This document shows positions 23,557 to 32,461 of a stretch of 34,780 nt of DNA, one piece after another. The notes beneath the pieces were generated by a model, which saw nothing but the letters and a program-made list of their open reading frames with translations, was not told where the DNA came from and made no database searches. The DNA lies in the NCBI GenBank assembly GCA_021767785.1, contig JAASSR010000013.1:1-34780 (forward strand). Reading direction: 5' to 3'. Each line of letters opens with the position of its first letter. Within the stretch, counting starts at the first letter, position 1. The position numbers and the translations under genes are program-made. Source of the DNA: Methanolobus sp. Its GTDB lineage: Archaea; Halobacteriota; Methanosarcinia; Methanosarcinales; Methanosarcinaceae.

Positions 23557-24183
23557 ATGATGGACATTGCAATATACTCGCTTGTTGATGATATGGTCAG
23601 CAAAGCCGGAACAGAAGGTGTCGTGGAATATTGGCTTCGCGTAGGTGAGAGCTATGCTGAAAGGATGGGGAAAGAAGCATACGTGGGATGGCCCGCTTTT
23701 AATGTGGCAATGAAGGACGGAAGGACATCCCTGACAGTTGAAGGAGCTGTCAGTGTCCAGACTGATCTGGCCATCACTGACAAGGACGGAGATGTCATTG
23801 GTTATGTATATGCACTAAAAACATGCCCCATATCACCGACAATGGAAAGATACATCTCCAGGATCGGACCTATTCCCGATTCAGATACTGACGTTGCAGA
23901 TAGCTATAACAACCGCATAAGAGATTCCGCAGTTTCAAATTATTGCATAACACACCAGAAATTCAGAGAAGTTGCAGCAAATAACATCACAGTTGCTAAA
24001 GAGGCACTTGAATGCCTTCAACTTGCAAATAAAGGAATGACAGGTGAAGTAAAGATGGTACCTGAGAACCTTGCCAGGATAAACGTTGATGAAAGGCATA
24101 TTAAAAGTATACTACGTAATGCATCCTGTGTTTTTGCACTTATTGTAAAAGGTAAGAGTGCCGGAGAAGAAATAATCGATTAA
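23557..24183 (+). CDS. Uncharacterised Cys/His protein, tandem paralog A
   Basis: A 208-residue soluble protein, paralogous to the next gene. Shared features include an N-terminal helix pair (DDMVSKAGTEGVVEYW), a central strand pair ending KTCP (Cys90), SNYCITHQKFRE (Cys130, His133), and a final NASCVFALIV (Cys191). The layout (CP, then a middle Cys, then C-x-F near the end) resembles V4R and L-2-amino-thiazoline-4-carboxylate hydrolase-like proteins, some of which bind metal through such cysteines. This is a motif-level resemblance only. It has its own promoter and a good Shine-Dalgarno site. Confidence 0.7.
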   Translation: MMDIAIYSLVDDMVSKAGTEGVVEYWLRVGESYAERMGKEAYVGWPAFNVAMKDGRTSLTVEGAVSVQTDLAITDKDGDVIGYVYALKTCPISPTMERYISRIGPIPDSDTDVADSYNNRIRDSAVSNYCITHQKFREVAANNITVAKEALECLQLANKGMTGEVKMVPENLARINVDERHIKSILRNASCVFALIVKGKSAGEEIID

Positions 24184-24193
24184 TGGTGATCAT

Positions 24194-24799
24194 ATGGCTG
24201 AAAATATAGAGTCAAACCCTTTTGTTGATGTATCAGTATTTCTCTTCTTCGAGGATATCTCTGATAAGCAGGGAGTAGAAGGATTTACAAATTATATGGT
24301 TGGACAGGCAGAATCACTTGCAAAGTCCGTTCCTGAGGAAGAATATCAGACATGGGACGATTTTGCAAATGCTGTTACTAATGGTGAATCTGTCCTTTCA
24401 TCATTCGAACACATCGGACAGATAAGTGAGTACGGTTTTGTTACCAAGGTATGTCCATTCTCAAAAGCGATCAGAGAATATATCAAGCGCATAGGGAATT
24501 TCAATCCTGTACATATGGAAGCAACCGATCACTATAATCACACAATCCAGCCTTCAGCTGCACACAGTGCATGTATGATGCACCAGACATACCGCAAGGA
24601 AGTAGCAAAGAGAATAAAGATAGCTGGAAAACCACTTCAATATGCACAGATAGCAGCAAAGGCATATACCGGAAAGATTGCACTACCTCCTGAATCATGG
24701 AAAAAGGTATTACTGGAAAAAGCCGGAATTACGGAAACCCAGGGATTCATGGAAATGAGAGAGAATAGTTGCCTGTATTTGCTTTATGTTGAAGATTAA
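24194..24799 (+). CDS. Uncharacterised Cys/His protein, tandem paralog B
   Basis: A 201-residue soluble paralog of the preceding gene, starting 10 bases after it with a GGTGATC ribosome site. The conserved positions line up exactly: Cys87 in KVCPFS, Cys127 and His130 in SACMMHQTYRK (40 residues after the first Cys, as in paralog A), and Cys193 in NSCLYLLYV. Overall identity looks modest, so the duplication is old, yet the Cys/His set is kept; these residues are likely functional. The two products may form a heteromer. An AT-rich segment and a long inverted repeat follow. Confidence 0.7.
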   Translation: MAENIESNPFVDVSVFLFFEDISDKQGVEGFTNYMVGQAESLAKSVPEEEYQTWDDFANAVTNGESVLSSFEHIGQISEYGFVTKVCPFSKAIREYIKRIGNFNPVHMEATDHYNHTIQPSAAHSACMMHQTYRKEVAKRIKIAGKPLQYAQIAAKAYTGKIALPPESWKKVLLEKAGITETQGFMEMRENSCLYLLYVED

Positions 24800-24814
24800 G
24801 TCTCAAAAAAAAAA

Positions 24815-24866
24815 CGGTTAAAGAGTAGACTGCCTCTCAGGGTAAGGTTTATACTACTCTAAACCG
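24815..24866. other. Long inverted repeat before the permease gene
   Basis: CGGTTAAAGAGTAG (24815-24828) pairs with CTACTCTAAACCG (24854-24866), giving about 12 pairs with one bulge around a 25-base loop. A run of ten A residues lies directly on the left. It may be the terminator of the upstream gene pair or an operator for the permease; the right arm lies between a TATA-like TTTATACT (24848-24855) and the permease ATG. Confidence 0.45.
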
Positions 24867-24877
24867 ATTTTCTATTG

Positions 24878-26164
24878 ATGCAGCCGTTAATTGTTTTTGT
24901 ATTTTCACTTATCTTAATATTAATACTTACAGCACGTTTTAGAATACATCCTTTTCTGGGCCTTCTTTTAACATCCGTTATAGCAGGATTACTCGCCGGC
25001 GAGGCGTCTGATACTATTGAAGCAGTAACAACCGGAATGGGAAATGTATTTTCCAATTTTGCTATAATTATTGCTGCAGGCAGTATAATCGGCATCATAC
25101 TGCACAGAACAGGCGGTGCAAGACTAATTGCAGAGGATATCATCAGAATTTCAGTCAAACCACTGTTCGGGCTGAATATTCTTGGTTTTATTTTCTCGGT
25201 ACCTCTTATGTGTTGCATTCTGGCCTATGTTATATTTATCCCGGTAGCCAGGGAGATCAAGGTCAAACAGAATCTGCCAAAAGTTCTTACTGCCTCTACT
25301 CTTGTTTTTGGAACACTGGCATCATATAACCTTGTCTATCCCTCACCTGTCATATATTCTGCTGCCTATGAATTAGGTATAATTCAGAGTGACATAATGA
25401 TTCCCGGAATCATTATTGCTTTTATTGTTTCTTTTATCTCTTACCTTTATGCTGTCAAATTCCTGAGTTCCGGGGATAAGAGCAGTTTCATTAATGATAT
25501 TCAAAAAAAGGACGAACATACAGATAGAAAAATGACCGGGAGAATCCCTGCCTATTCACCAATAATCATTCCTGTAGCATTCATTTTTACGGATGTGTTT
25601 ACAGATCTGGCTCTGTTTGATATTATCGGTGAACCGGATATGGCACTGCTAATCGGAGTGATTATATCATTCTTATTTGCTTCCTGGCAATTCGGGCTTG
25701 AAAATGCCAGAAACTGGATTGAAAAAGCAATAAAAAGAAGCGGAGTGGTTATCCTTGATATGTGTGGAGGTGGTGCACTGGGTGCCACTCTTGCAATGAC
25801 AGGAGTGGGAGGGGAGATGGGACGTTTACTGACTGTAATGCCACTGCCGGCAATTGTTGTACCTTTCCTTATCGCAGTTGCCATACAGAGTGTACAGGGT
25901 TCCCGCGTCGTTACAATGCTTGTTGCGCCTTCAATAGTAATACCCCTTGTACCTGAACTTGGAATGCCTCCTGAGATCGTGCTCTTTTCAATGGCTTCCG
26001 GAACTTTCCTGATCTCACATTTCAATGATCCTTTCTTCTGGATCTACAAGGATCTGGCAGAGCTGGAGACATCTGAAGTTCTGAAAAGTTATACCCTTGG
26101 TGGAGCTTTGATGGGAGTTACAAGTCTTGGACTAACAGGTCTAGCATATCTGCTGTTCTATTAA
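24878..26164 (+). CDS. GntP-family permease
   Basis: A 428-residue membrane transporter with about 11-12 helices, of the gluconate permease (GntP) type of the ion transporter superfamily. Family features include GMGNVFSNFAIIIAAGSIIG near 50-69, HRTGGARLIAED, a large cytoplasmic loop near 205-225, and the C-terminal SHFNDPFFWIYKDLAELETS. The substrate is probably a carboxylate but cannot be read here. No Shine-Dalgarno site precedes the ATG at 24878; TTTATACT 23-30 bases upstream suggests a leaderless message. It converges on the fpo operon, with a hairpin between the two. Confidence 0.8.
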   Translation: MQPLIVFVFSLILILILTARFRIHPFLGLLLTSVIAGLLAGEASDTIEAVTTGMGNVFSNFAIIIAAGSIIGIILHRTGGARLIAEDIIRISVKPLFGLNILGFIFSVPLMCCILAYVIFIPVAREIKVKQNLPKVLTASTLVFGTLASYNLVYPSPVIYSAAYELGIIQSDIMIPGIIIAFIVSFISYLYAVKFLSSGDKSSFINDIQKKDEHTDRKMTGRIPAYSPIIIPVAFIFTDVFTDLALFDIIGEPDMALLIGVIISFLFASWQFGLENARNWIEKAIKRSGVVILDMCGGGALGATLAMTGVGGEMGRLLTVMPLPAIVVPFLIAVAIQSVQGSRVVTMLVAPSIVIPLVPELGMPPEIVLFSMASGTFLISHFNDPFFWIYKDLAELETSEVLKSYTLGGALMGVTSLGLTGLAYLLFY

Positions 26165-26229
26165 GAGAATAATATCAAAAATACATATTGAAACAATTAT
26201 TGAATGTAATCACAAAAAAGAAAAGATAT

Positions 26230-26246
26230 GACCGGTCAGACCGGTC
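26230..26246 (-). terminator. Terminator of the fpo operon
   Basis: GACCGGTC occurs twice, separated by one base. On the minus strand it can fold as GACCGG / CCGGTC with a 5-base loop, and is followed by ATATCTTTTCTTTTTTG. It lies 14 bases after the fpoO stop codon. Being symmetrical, it could also limit transcripts from the convergent permease gene. Confidence 0.6.
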
Positions 26247-26260
26247 TTCTATTTTAATAC

Positions 26261-26623
26261 TTAATGGTGTTCGTGCTCTTCTTCAGCCTTCTGTTTTTCC
26301 CATGCCTCATATGCCTCATTGATAGAACCAAGGCATTTTTTACAGAGACCTACGATGTCTTCCTCAGCCCCTTTTGAGAATGAAGGCCTGCTGATAGTTA
26401 CATCGTAAAGTTGTGCTATTGTACCGCAGAGATCACATTTTCCTGCAACACCGCAACTTGGAGACTCTGCCTGTGAGTCATGGGTCTTTTTTCCAGCGTT
26501 AAGACATCCTTCACAAAGGCCCTGCCACATTCCATGTGGATAGGAATGGGCATATTTGGGTTTGTATACTCTTACAGGAACAACTGTTGGAATGGCGACC
26601 CCACAAAGATCACAATCTGCCAT
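26261..26623 (-). CDS. fpoO: F420H2 dehydrogenase subunit FpoO
   Basis: A 120-residue soluble subunit specific to the Fpo complex of Methanosarcinales and proposed to carry a [2Fe-2S] centre. The sequence shows four CxxC pairs: Cys4/7, Cys37/40, Cys63/66 and Cys94/97, plus Cys57. They fall into two similar halves, each with CDLCG followed about 30 residues later by LCxxCL, so the protein looks like an internal duplication of a zinc-ribbon- or rubredoxin-like module. The C-terminus is a charged EEEHEHH tail. It is the last gene of the operon; GGGAGGT in the end of fpoN serves as ribosome site. Confidence 0.88.
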   Translation of the reverse strand: MADCDLCGVAIPTVVPVRVYKPKYAHSYPHGMWQGLCEGCLNAGKKTHDSQAESPSCGVAGKCDLCGTIAQLYDVTISRPSFSKGAEEDIVGLCKKCLGSINEAYEAWEKQKAEEEHEHH

Positions 26624-26624
26624 A

Positions 26625-28076
26625 TTACATACCTCCCGGAATCAATACTTTTGCTGCTTCCATCGCCCAGTAGACAAATGGCTCTGACCAGAAACCAATT
26701 GCAAGTACGAAGATCACTGCAATCACCATTGCAACAGTGTATGGGAATGGTTCTGATACTTTCTCACTGTCTGTTGGAAGGAAGTACATGTACTTGACGA
26801 CTTTTGCATAATAATACAGTGAAATTGCACTGTTAAGTATTGCAATTACTGCAAGCCACACAAAACCTGCCTGGATGGTTGATGAGAACAATATGAACTT
26901 GCTCATGTAACCTGCTGTGAGCGGGATACCTGCCAGTGCAAATACGAACACTGTCATTGAAAGAGCAGTTATCGGCATTCTCTTACCAAGACCTCTGAAG
27001 TTATCGATGTGATCAGGATCATTTGAATCCTTATTCTCTGAAAGTACCATGTAGGTCACGGCGGCTGTTGCAATGAAAGCTCCTGCTTTCATGAAACCGT
27101 GCGACAGTGCATAGAATATGCCACCACCAAGTGCTATCGGCGTAAGTACAACAAATGCCATTGTGATGTAACCAGCCTGTGCAAGTGAAGAATATGCAAG
27201 CATTCTTTTGACACTTTTCTGGTTAAGGGCCACAACATTACCATATGTCATGGTAATCACTGCAAGTATTGCAAATGCTGTCTGCCATTCAGCCTGAAGA
27301 GCTATGAGTGCAATAATGAATACCTTAAAGGCTGCTACAATACCCATCTTCTTGGAGCCTGCTGCAAGCAGTGCAGATACAACTGAAGGTGAGCCCTGAT
27401 ATGTGTCGGGTGCCCACATGTGGAATGGTACAAGAGCTATCTTGAAACCGAATCCCGCTATCAGAAGAACAACTGAAACAAGACCTATCGGACTTGATAA
27501 AAGTACCCCTGCATTAGCTGCAACTTCAGGTATGCTGGTTGTGCCAGTTGCACCATATATGTATGATATACCAAGGAGCATAAGTGCTGCTGAAAGTGAG
27601 CCGATGATGAAATACTTCATTGCTGCTTCAAGTGATTTTGCATTCTTCTTCTCAAAACCTGCAAGAGCATAGGTTGCAAGACTTGCAAGTTCGAATGCAA
27701 CGAAGAGTACCATTAGGTCGTTTGCAGACGCAACGAACATCATACCGATGGTTGCGAATAAACCAAGGGTAAAGAACTCTTCTGTGTTACTGTGGCCCTC
27801 TGTGTACTTGATACCTGCGATGGTAAAAAGTAATGCGACCACAAGGAAGACTATCTTGAAGAACTGTGACAGGGCATCAATTGATACTGTGTCATAGAAT
27901 ACCAGTGCTTCTGTCCCAAGACTTGAGATCGTCAGGGCCAGAGCAATAAGCACACCAAGAGATGCCAGATAACCGAGGATCTTCTTTGAACCTGTTGGAA
28001 GGAACAATCCGATGATCAATACCGCCAGTCCTGTGACAGCAATGGTAATTTCAGGTGCTAATAGCATCAGATCCAT
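26625..28076 (-). CDS. fpoN: F420H2 dehydrogenase membrane subunit FpoN
   Basis: A 483-residue antiporter-like proton-pumping subunit (NuoN homolog) of the F420H2:methanophenazine oxidoreductase. About 14 membrane helices are evident. Typical features include FVAFELASLATYALAGF near 125-141, the lysine-containing YFIIGSLSAALML, and GFGFKIALVPFHMWAPDTYQGSP near 208-230, the conserved NuoL/M/N proton-channel segment. GGGGTGT precedes the ATG. Three bases separate it from fpoM, and the fpoO start follows its stop at once. Confidence 0.95.
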   Translation of the reverse strand: MDLMLLAPEITIAVTGLAVLIIGLFLPTGSKKILGYLASLGVLIALALTISSLGTEALVFYDTVSIDALSQFFKIVFLVVALLFTIAGIKYTEGHSNTEEFFTLGLFATIGMMFVASANDLMVLFVAFELASLATYALAGFEKKNAKSLEAAMKYFIIGSLSAALMLLGISYIYGATGTTSIPEVAANAGVLLSSPIGLVSVVLLIAGFGFKIALVPFHMWAPDTYQGSPSVVSALLAAGSKKMGIVAAFKVFIIALIALQAEWQTAFAILAVITMTYGNVVALNQKSVKRMLAYSSLAQAGYITMAFVVLTPIALGGGIFYALSHGFMKAGAFIATAAVTYMVLSENKDSNDPDHIDNFRGLGKRMPITALSMTVFVFALAGIPLTAGYMSKFILFSSTIQAGFVWLAVIAILNSAISLYYYAKVVKYMYFLPTDSEKVSEPFPYTVAMVIAVIFVLAIGFWSEPFVYWAMEAAKVLIPGGM

Positions 28077-28079
28077 ATT

Positions 28080-29567
28080 TTACACCCCCATTGCAGCCAT
28101 AAGGCTTATTATGTGTTCTGAGTTCGTCAACATCATATCAAGCACCGGGCTTGGATTAAGTCCGAAGTAAAGTACGAGTATTGCAATAACTCCCATTGAA
28201 AAGGTCTGATAAGTGCTGATATCAGTTACTGTACCGAGTCTTTCATTGTACACACCAAACATTGCTCTCTGAAGAGCCCAAAGATGATATGCTGCAGTTA
28301 TCACAATTGCAAGCAGTGCGATCATTACGTATACTGGAAGGTTAACAAAGCTTCCTGCAAGTACGGATACTTCTGCAATGAAACCACTAAGACCCGGAAG
28401 TCCCAGGGAAGCCATGAATATAAGTACCATAATGACTGCCAGTTTTGGCATCTTCTGTGCAAGACCTCCAAGGTCATTGATTATCCGTGTGCCTGTTGCA
28501 TTGTTAATGATACCACATGACATGAACATAACACTCATTATAAGTCCGTGTGAGAACTGCTGGAACATTGCTCCGGAAACGGATAATGATACCAGACCGG
28601 CTGCACCAAGTGTTACGTAACCCATGTGGCTTACACTGGAATATGCAACCATTCTCTTGAGGTCCTTCTGTGAAAGTGCTAGGAATGCACCGTAGAGTAT
28701 ACTTACAGAACCAAGAACTGCCATGATGCTTATCATCATGTTTGGCGATGCTGTAAATGGTAACATCGGAAGCATGACCTTAAAGAGACCGTATCCACCT
28801 ATCTTGAGCATGACAAAGAGCACACTGCCGGCAGTAGGTGCCTCAGTATATGCATCAGGAAGCCATGAGTGGAATGGGAAACTTGGGATCTTTACAATGA
28901 AACCGAAGAGCAATGCAAGGAATATAAGATCCTTTGCAATTCCTGATTCAATGAACTGGAACTGACTGATGAGTGTTGGTATGTCCAGTGTAGGGGTTCC
29001 GGTCATGTCCCATGCTGCGAAATAAAGTCCGAATATACCCAGCAGCATCACAAGGGAAGCTACATGAGTGTATATAAAGAACTTAATTGAGGCGTGATGT
29101 TTGTTGGGCCCTCCCCATATGCTCACCATAAAGAAGAGCGGTATGAGAGTAAGTTCCCAGAATATGTAGAACAGGAAAAAGTCCAGTGCGGTGAAAACAC
29201 CGATGACTGCACCCTCTGTAGCGAGAATAAGTGCGTAGAACTTGTTTGGTGATTTCCTGTCATCGTTCCATGTGAAGAGAACGAGCAACGGTAGTACAAT
29301 AGCATTGAGAAGTATCAATGGCATTGCGATTCCATCAACACCAAGATGATAGGTAATTCCAAGGGATGGAACCCATTCTACAAGTTCCTCGAATTGATTA
29401 GCTGCTATAGTGCTGTCGAAGTTAAAGTACATGTATACAGTGAGCAACAGTACAATAACAGTACCTGTAAGGGCTATTGCCCTTGCCTGTTCTTTTGTTT
29501 TTGTGAGTAATGCAAGTGCTGCAAATATCAGAGGAATCAGCACGATCATTGAGAGTATCGGCGCCAT
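28080..29567 (-). CDS. fpoM: F420H2 dehydrogenase membrane subunit FpoM
   Basis: A 495-residue antiporter-like subunit, homolog of NuoM. The channel hallmarks are present: FFLFYIFWELTLIPLFFM near 128-145 with the conserved Glu, and FIVKIPSFPFHSWLPDAYTE near 222-241. The later YSSVSHMGYVTLG with histidine and the AxxGLPG stretch are also typical. Its ATG overlaps the fpoL stop, and GGAGGT precedes it. It pumps protons as part of the membrane arm between FpoL and FpoN. Confidence 0.95.
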   Translation of the reverse strand: MAPILSMIVLIPLIFAALALLTKTKEQARAIALTGTVIVLLLTVYMYFNFDSTIAANQFEELVEWVPSLGITYHLGVDGIAMPLILLNAIVLPLLVLFTWNDDRKSPNKFYALILATEGAVIGVFTALDFFLFYIFWELTLIPLFFMVSIWGGPNKHHASIKFFIYTHVASLVMLLGIFGLYFAAWDMTGTPTLDIPTLISQFQFIESGIAKDLIFLALLFGFIVKIPSFPFHSWLPDAYTEAPTAGSVLFVMLKIGGYGLFKVMLPMLPFTASPNMMISIMAVLGSVSILYGAFLALSQKDLKRMVAYSSVSHMGYVTLGAAGLVSLSVSGAMFQQFSHGLIMSVMFMSCGIINNATGTRIINDLGGLAQKMPKLAVIMVLIFMASLGLPGLSGFIAEVSVLAGSFVNLPVYVMIALLAIVITAAYHLWALQRAMFGVYNERLGTVTDISTYQTFSMGVIAILVLYFGLNPSPVLDMMLTNSEHIISLMAAMGV

Positions 29568-31582
29568 CAGATTACCTCCATTACCACTTTAATAAGAATA
29601 ACCAGCAGACTTACTCCGGTTATTACCACGGTGGCATAATTCTGTACTACACCTGTCTGGAACTGACGTAGTGATTCACCAGCCTCCAGTGTAAGGTTAC
29701 TAAGCCAGTTAACTATCCAGTCAAATCCTCTTTCAATGGCACGTCCTGCAAAGGCGAATCCTTCATAGATCACCTTGACCGAGAAAAAGTCGGTGAATAT
29801 AGCATTCTGGTAGTACCTGTTATACAGTAGCTTGTAAATCGGGTTGTTTCTTGAAACAAGGCTGTCCATATTGACAATCTTAAGTCCGTATATAAGGAAA
29901 GCTATCAGGAAACCTACAAGTGCAACAATCAATGGCATCCAGAGGATGAGCATTGGTTCATGATGACCACCATGTGAGGCAAGATGATATCCACCGATCG
30001 ATGCAAGTTCATGAATGTTCAGGTTCACGAAATTGTTCACGAAGGTCTCACTTACGAAAGTATTGAATGTCTTTGATGTCAGACCACCGAAGAACAGTGC
30101 GAACAATGCAAGTATTGAAAGCGGAACTGTCATTGAACCAGGTGACTCATGACCCCCATAGTCAGTACGTGGCTTTCCGTAGAATGTCATGAAAAGTAGT
30201 CTGAATATGTACAGGGAAGTCAGAAGTGCTGCTACAATAGAGAGTGCATATGGTATCCATGCACCAGTCGTATCTCCGAAAAGGTATGCATTTTCGATTA
30301 TCGCATCCTTACTGAAGAAACCACTGGTACCAATTGATGTTCCTGGAATACCAATTCCTGCAAGTGCAAGGGATGCAGCCACCATTGTTGCTGCTGTTAT
30401 AGGCATTACCTTTGCAACACCTCCAAGCTGTCTCATATCATGTGTACCCACCGCGTGAATTACGCTACCTGCACACAGGAAAAGAAGAGCCTTGAAGAAT
30501 GCGTGGTTGATCAGGTGGAAGAGTGAGATACCTACTGCTTCAGCACCTATAGCTGCGCCCACACCAAGACCCAGCATCATATAACCTAGCTGGCTGATCG
30601 TGGAGTATGCAAGTACACGCTTGAGATCATTCATGACTATACCCATCGTTGCTGCAAATATTGCAGTGAAAGCACCAACATAAGCTACTACCATAAGAGA
30701 ATCGGGGGCTGCGATGAACATCGGGAATGTTCTTGCAACCAGATAGACACCAGCTGTAACCATTGTTGCTGCGTGTATGAGAGCTGAAACTGTTGTAGGA
30801 CCTTCCATTGCATCAGGCAGCCACACATGGAGTGGGAACTGACCTGATTTACCAATAGCACCACCGAAGAACAGGAGTGTTATCAGGGTGATGTGACTGA
30901 CCTCCATTCCGAAAATGTTTGCATTCATTGCTGCAATATCCGGAATGTGAGCAAAGATCTCGTCAAACCTGAGTATATAGATACCATCAGGAATCGTCCC
31001 ATTGAATATCTTGAAAAGATCTGAGAACAGGATAATAATTCCTGCAAGGAACATAACATCACCGACTCTGGTTGTCAGGAAGGCCTTCTTTGCTGCGGTT
31101 GCAGCGGATGGTTTCTCATACCAGAAACCGATTAGCAGGTATGAACAGACACCCACAAGTTCCCAGCAAACGAAGAGCTGGAGGATATTGTCCGAAAGAA
31201 CCAGACCTAGCATTGAAGCTGTGAACAGTGCGGTCTCGGCAAAGTACCTGGAAGGTGACTTGTCATGTGACATATAGCCTACTGAATAGATATGTATAAG
31301 CAGACTTACAAGTGAAACCATTGTAAGCATGACTGCTGCCAGAGGGTCAACAAGAATACCGATGTTGAGTATGGCAAACCAGCTATATGATTGATTTATG
31401 ACCTCTTCAGGGTTTGCAAGCAAGTTCAATGTTATTAGTAAAGATATTACGAATGATATAGTAATAGCTACTATTGGAATAATTGCACCACCCTTTGGAA
31501 GTTTCTTCCCAAGGAAGAAAGTCAACACAAAGGCAAGTGCAGGCAGGAGTGGTATTAAGAATGCATAATTTTCTACTGCCAT
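29567..31582 (-). CDS. fpoL: F420H2 dehydrogenase membrane subunit FpoL
   Basis: The largest membrane subunit, 671 residues, homolog of NuoL. It shows the antiporter-like core, with FVCWELVGVCSYLLIGFWYE near 132-151 and GKSGQFPLHVWLPDAMEGPT near 244-263. The C-terminal extension (about 510-671) corresponds to the lateral amphipathic helix and final anchor of NuoL. A histidine-rich loop (HLASHGGHH) lies near 530. AGGTGGT precedes the ATG. It follows fpoK by three bases. Confidence 0.95.
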   Translation of the reverse strand: MAVENYAFLIPLLPALAFVLTFFLGKKLPKGGAIIPIVAITISFVISLLITLNLLANPEEVINQSYSWFAILNIGILVDPLAAVMLTMVSLVSLLIHIYSVGYMSHDKSPSRYFAETALFTASMLGLVLSDNILQLFVCWELVGVCSYLLIGFWYEKPSAATAAKKAFLTTRVGDVMFLAGIIILFSDLFKIFNGTIPDGIYILRFDEIFAHIPDIAAMNANIFGMEVSHITLITLLFFGGAIGKSGQFPLHVWLPDAMEGPTTVSALIHAATMVTAGVYLVARTFPMFIAAPDSLMVVAYVGAFTAIFAATMGIVMNDLKRVLAYSTISQLGYMMLGLGVGAAIGAEAVGISLFHLINHAFFKALLFLCAGSVIHAVGTHDMRQLGGVAKVMPITAATMVAASLALAGIGIPGTSIGTSGFFSKDAIIENAYLFGDTTGAWIPYALSIVAALLTSLYIFRLLFMTFYGKPRTDYGGHESPGSMTVPLSILALFALFFGGLTSKTFNTFVSETFVNNFVNLNIHELASIGGYHLASHGGHHEPMLILWMPLIVALVGFLIAFLIYGLKIVNMDSLVSRNNPIYKLLYNRYYQNAIFTDFFSVKVIYEGFAFAGRAIERGFDWIVNWLSNLTLEAGESLRQFQTGVVQNYATVVITGVSLLVILIKVVMEVI

Positions 31583-31585
31583 TTT

Positions 31586-31888
31586 TTACCACCTCAGTAT
31601 GTTAATATGATCAAGACTAATCGTATCCTTCATTCTGTAAAGGGCCAATAGTATAGCAAAGCCTATAGCTGCCTCACAGGCTGCCAGTGCTATGGAGAAC
31701 AATGCAAATACCTGTCCTGTAAGATCATGGTGATAGCTTGAGAATGCCACAAGGTTGATGTTAGCGGCATTTAACATTAGTTCCACACACATAAGAATAC
31801 GGATACCACTGCGCTGTGTCATAAGCCCATAGAGCCCTATGGAGAAGATAATAGCTGCAAGAGCAAGATAAAGTGCGATCGGTATCAT
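31586..31888 (-). CDS. fpoK: F420H2 dehydrogenase membrane subunit FpoK
   Basis: A 100-residue, three-helix subunit homologous to NuoK. Conserved glutamates for proton transfer are present in [17 protein letters not shown] (about 33-49) and [14 protein letters not shown] (about 67-80). The ATG overlaps the stop of the preceding fpoJ fragment (ATGA), with GGAGATGAT upstream as ribosome site. The length is the usual one. Confidence 0.94.
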   Translation of the reverse strand: MIPIALYLALAAIIFSIGLYGLMTQRSGIRILMCVELMLNAANINLVAFSSYHHDLTGQVFALFSIALAACEAAIGFAILLALYRMKDTISLDHINILRW

Positions 31889-32193
31889 TTGTTATCATCT
31901 CCTTTTGCCATGTAGATAGCACCCATCAGTGAGGACAACAGCACAATTGATAATATTTCGAAAGGAATCACAAACTCTGTAAAGATCAGCACTCCTATAC
32001 CTTCGATATAACTCTGATCTTCAAGGTTCTGAGGCAGCTGATCCATAGTCGGCCAGCTTGTAAAAGCAATTGACACTACGATCACTGACAGGAATAAAAG
32101 TGCCAGGATCATTCCCCATATTCGTGGTTTAAGGTAGTTATACACAGATGTGATAACATCCATTGGTGTAAATGAGACTTCTTTATTCAGCAT
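31885..32193 (-). CDS. fpoJ: F420H2 dehydrogenase subunit FpoJ, C-terminal half
   Basis: A 102-residue membrane protein equal to the C-terminal half of NuoJ: one helix near 25-45, a loop with [17 protein letters not shown], and a second helix pair ([28 protein letters not shown]) containing the glutamates usual in this subunit. The start is most likely the ATG at 32193, with GGAG 11 bases upstream; it overlaps the end of the N-terminal half. NuoJ in bacteria is one protein of about 170-200 residues; here it is two overlapping genes, as I recall for Methanosarcina. Confidence 0.85.
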   Translation of the reverse strand: MLNKEVSFTPMDVITSVYNYLKPRIWGMILALLFLSVIVVSIAFTSWPTMDQLPQNLEDQSYIEGIGVLIFTEFVIPFEILSIVLLSSLMGAIYMAKGDDNK

Positions 32194-32461
32194 CTGTACC
32201 AAACTCCTTCTTTGTAAGCATTACAGCGAATAGTATCAATACTCCTACTGCACCGATATATACCAATACCTGAACAACACCAAGGAACTGTGCATTGAGT
32301 AGTATGTAAAATGCAGCAACAACGAACATTGTTACTACAAGAGCGATTGCCGCTCTTACTACATCCCTGGCTGTCACTACAAATATTGAGAACACGATCG
32401 ATACAAGGGCCAGAATCGCAAAGATAACCAATTCAATGATTGTGCTTATTGTGGCGTCCAT
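32183..32461 (-). CDS. fpoJ: F420H2 dehydrogenase subunit FpoJ, N-terminal half
   Basis: A 92-residue, three-helix protein matching the N-terminal half of NuoJ, including the segment ARDVVRAAIALVVTMFVVAA and the glycine-rich VQVLVYIGAVGVLILFAVML, whose pi-bulge helix is a key element of complex I. It ends with a soluble [16 protein letters not shown] precedes the ATG. It overlaps fpoI by 16 bases and the C-terminal half by 11. The clean ribosome site of each half suggests a true split and not a sequencing frameshift. Confidence 0.9.
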   Translation of the reverse strand: MDATISTIIELVIFAILALVSIVFSIFVVTARDVVRAAIALVVTMFVVAAFYILLNAQFLGVVQVLVYIGAVGVLILFAVMLTKKEFGTDAE

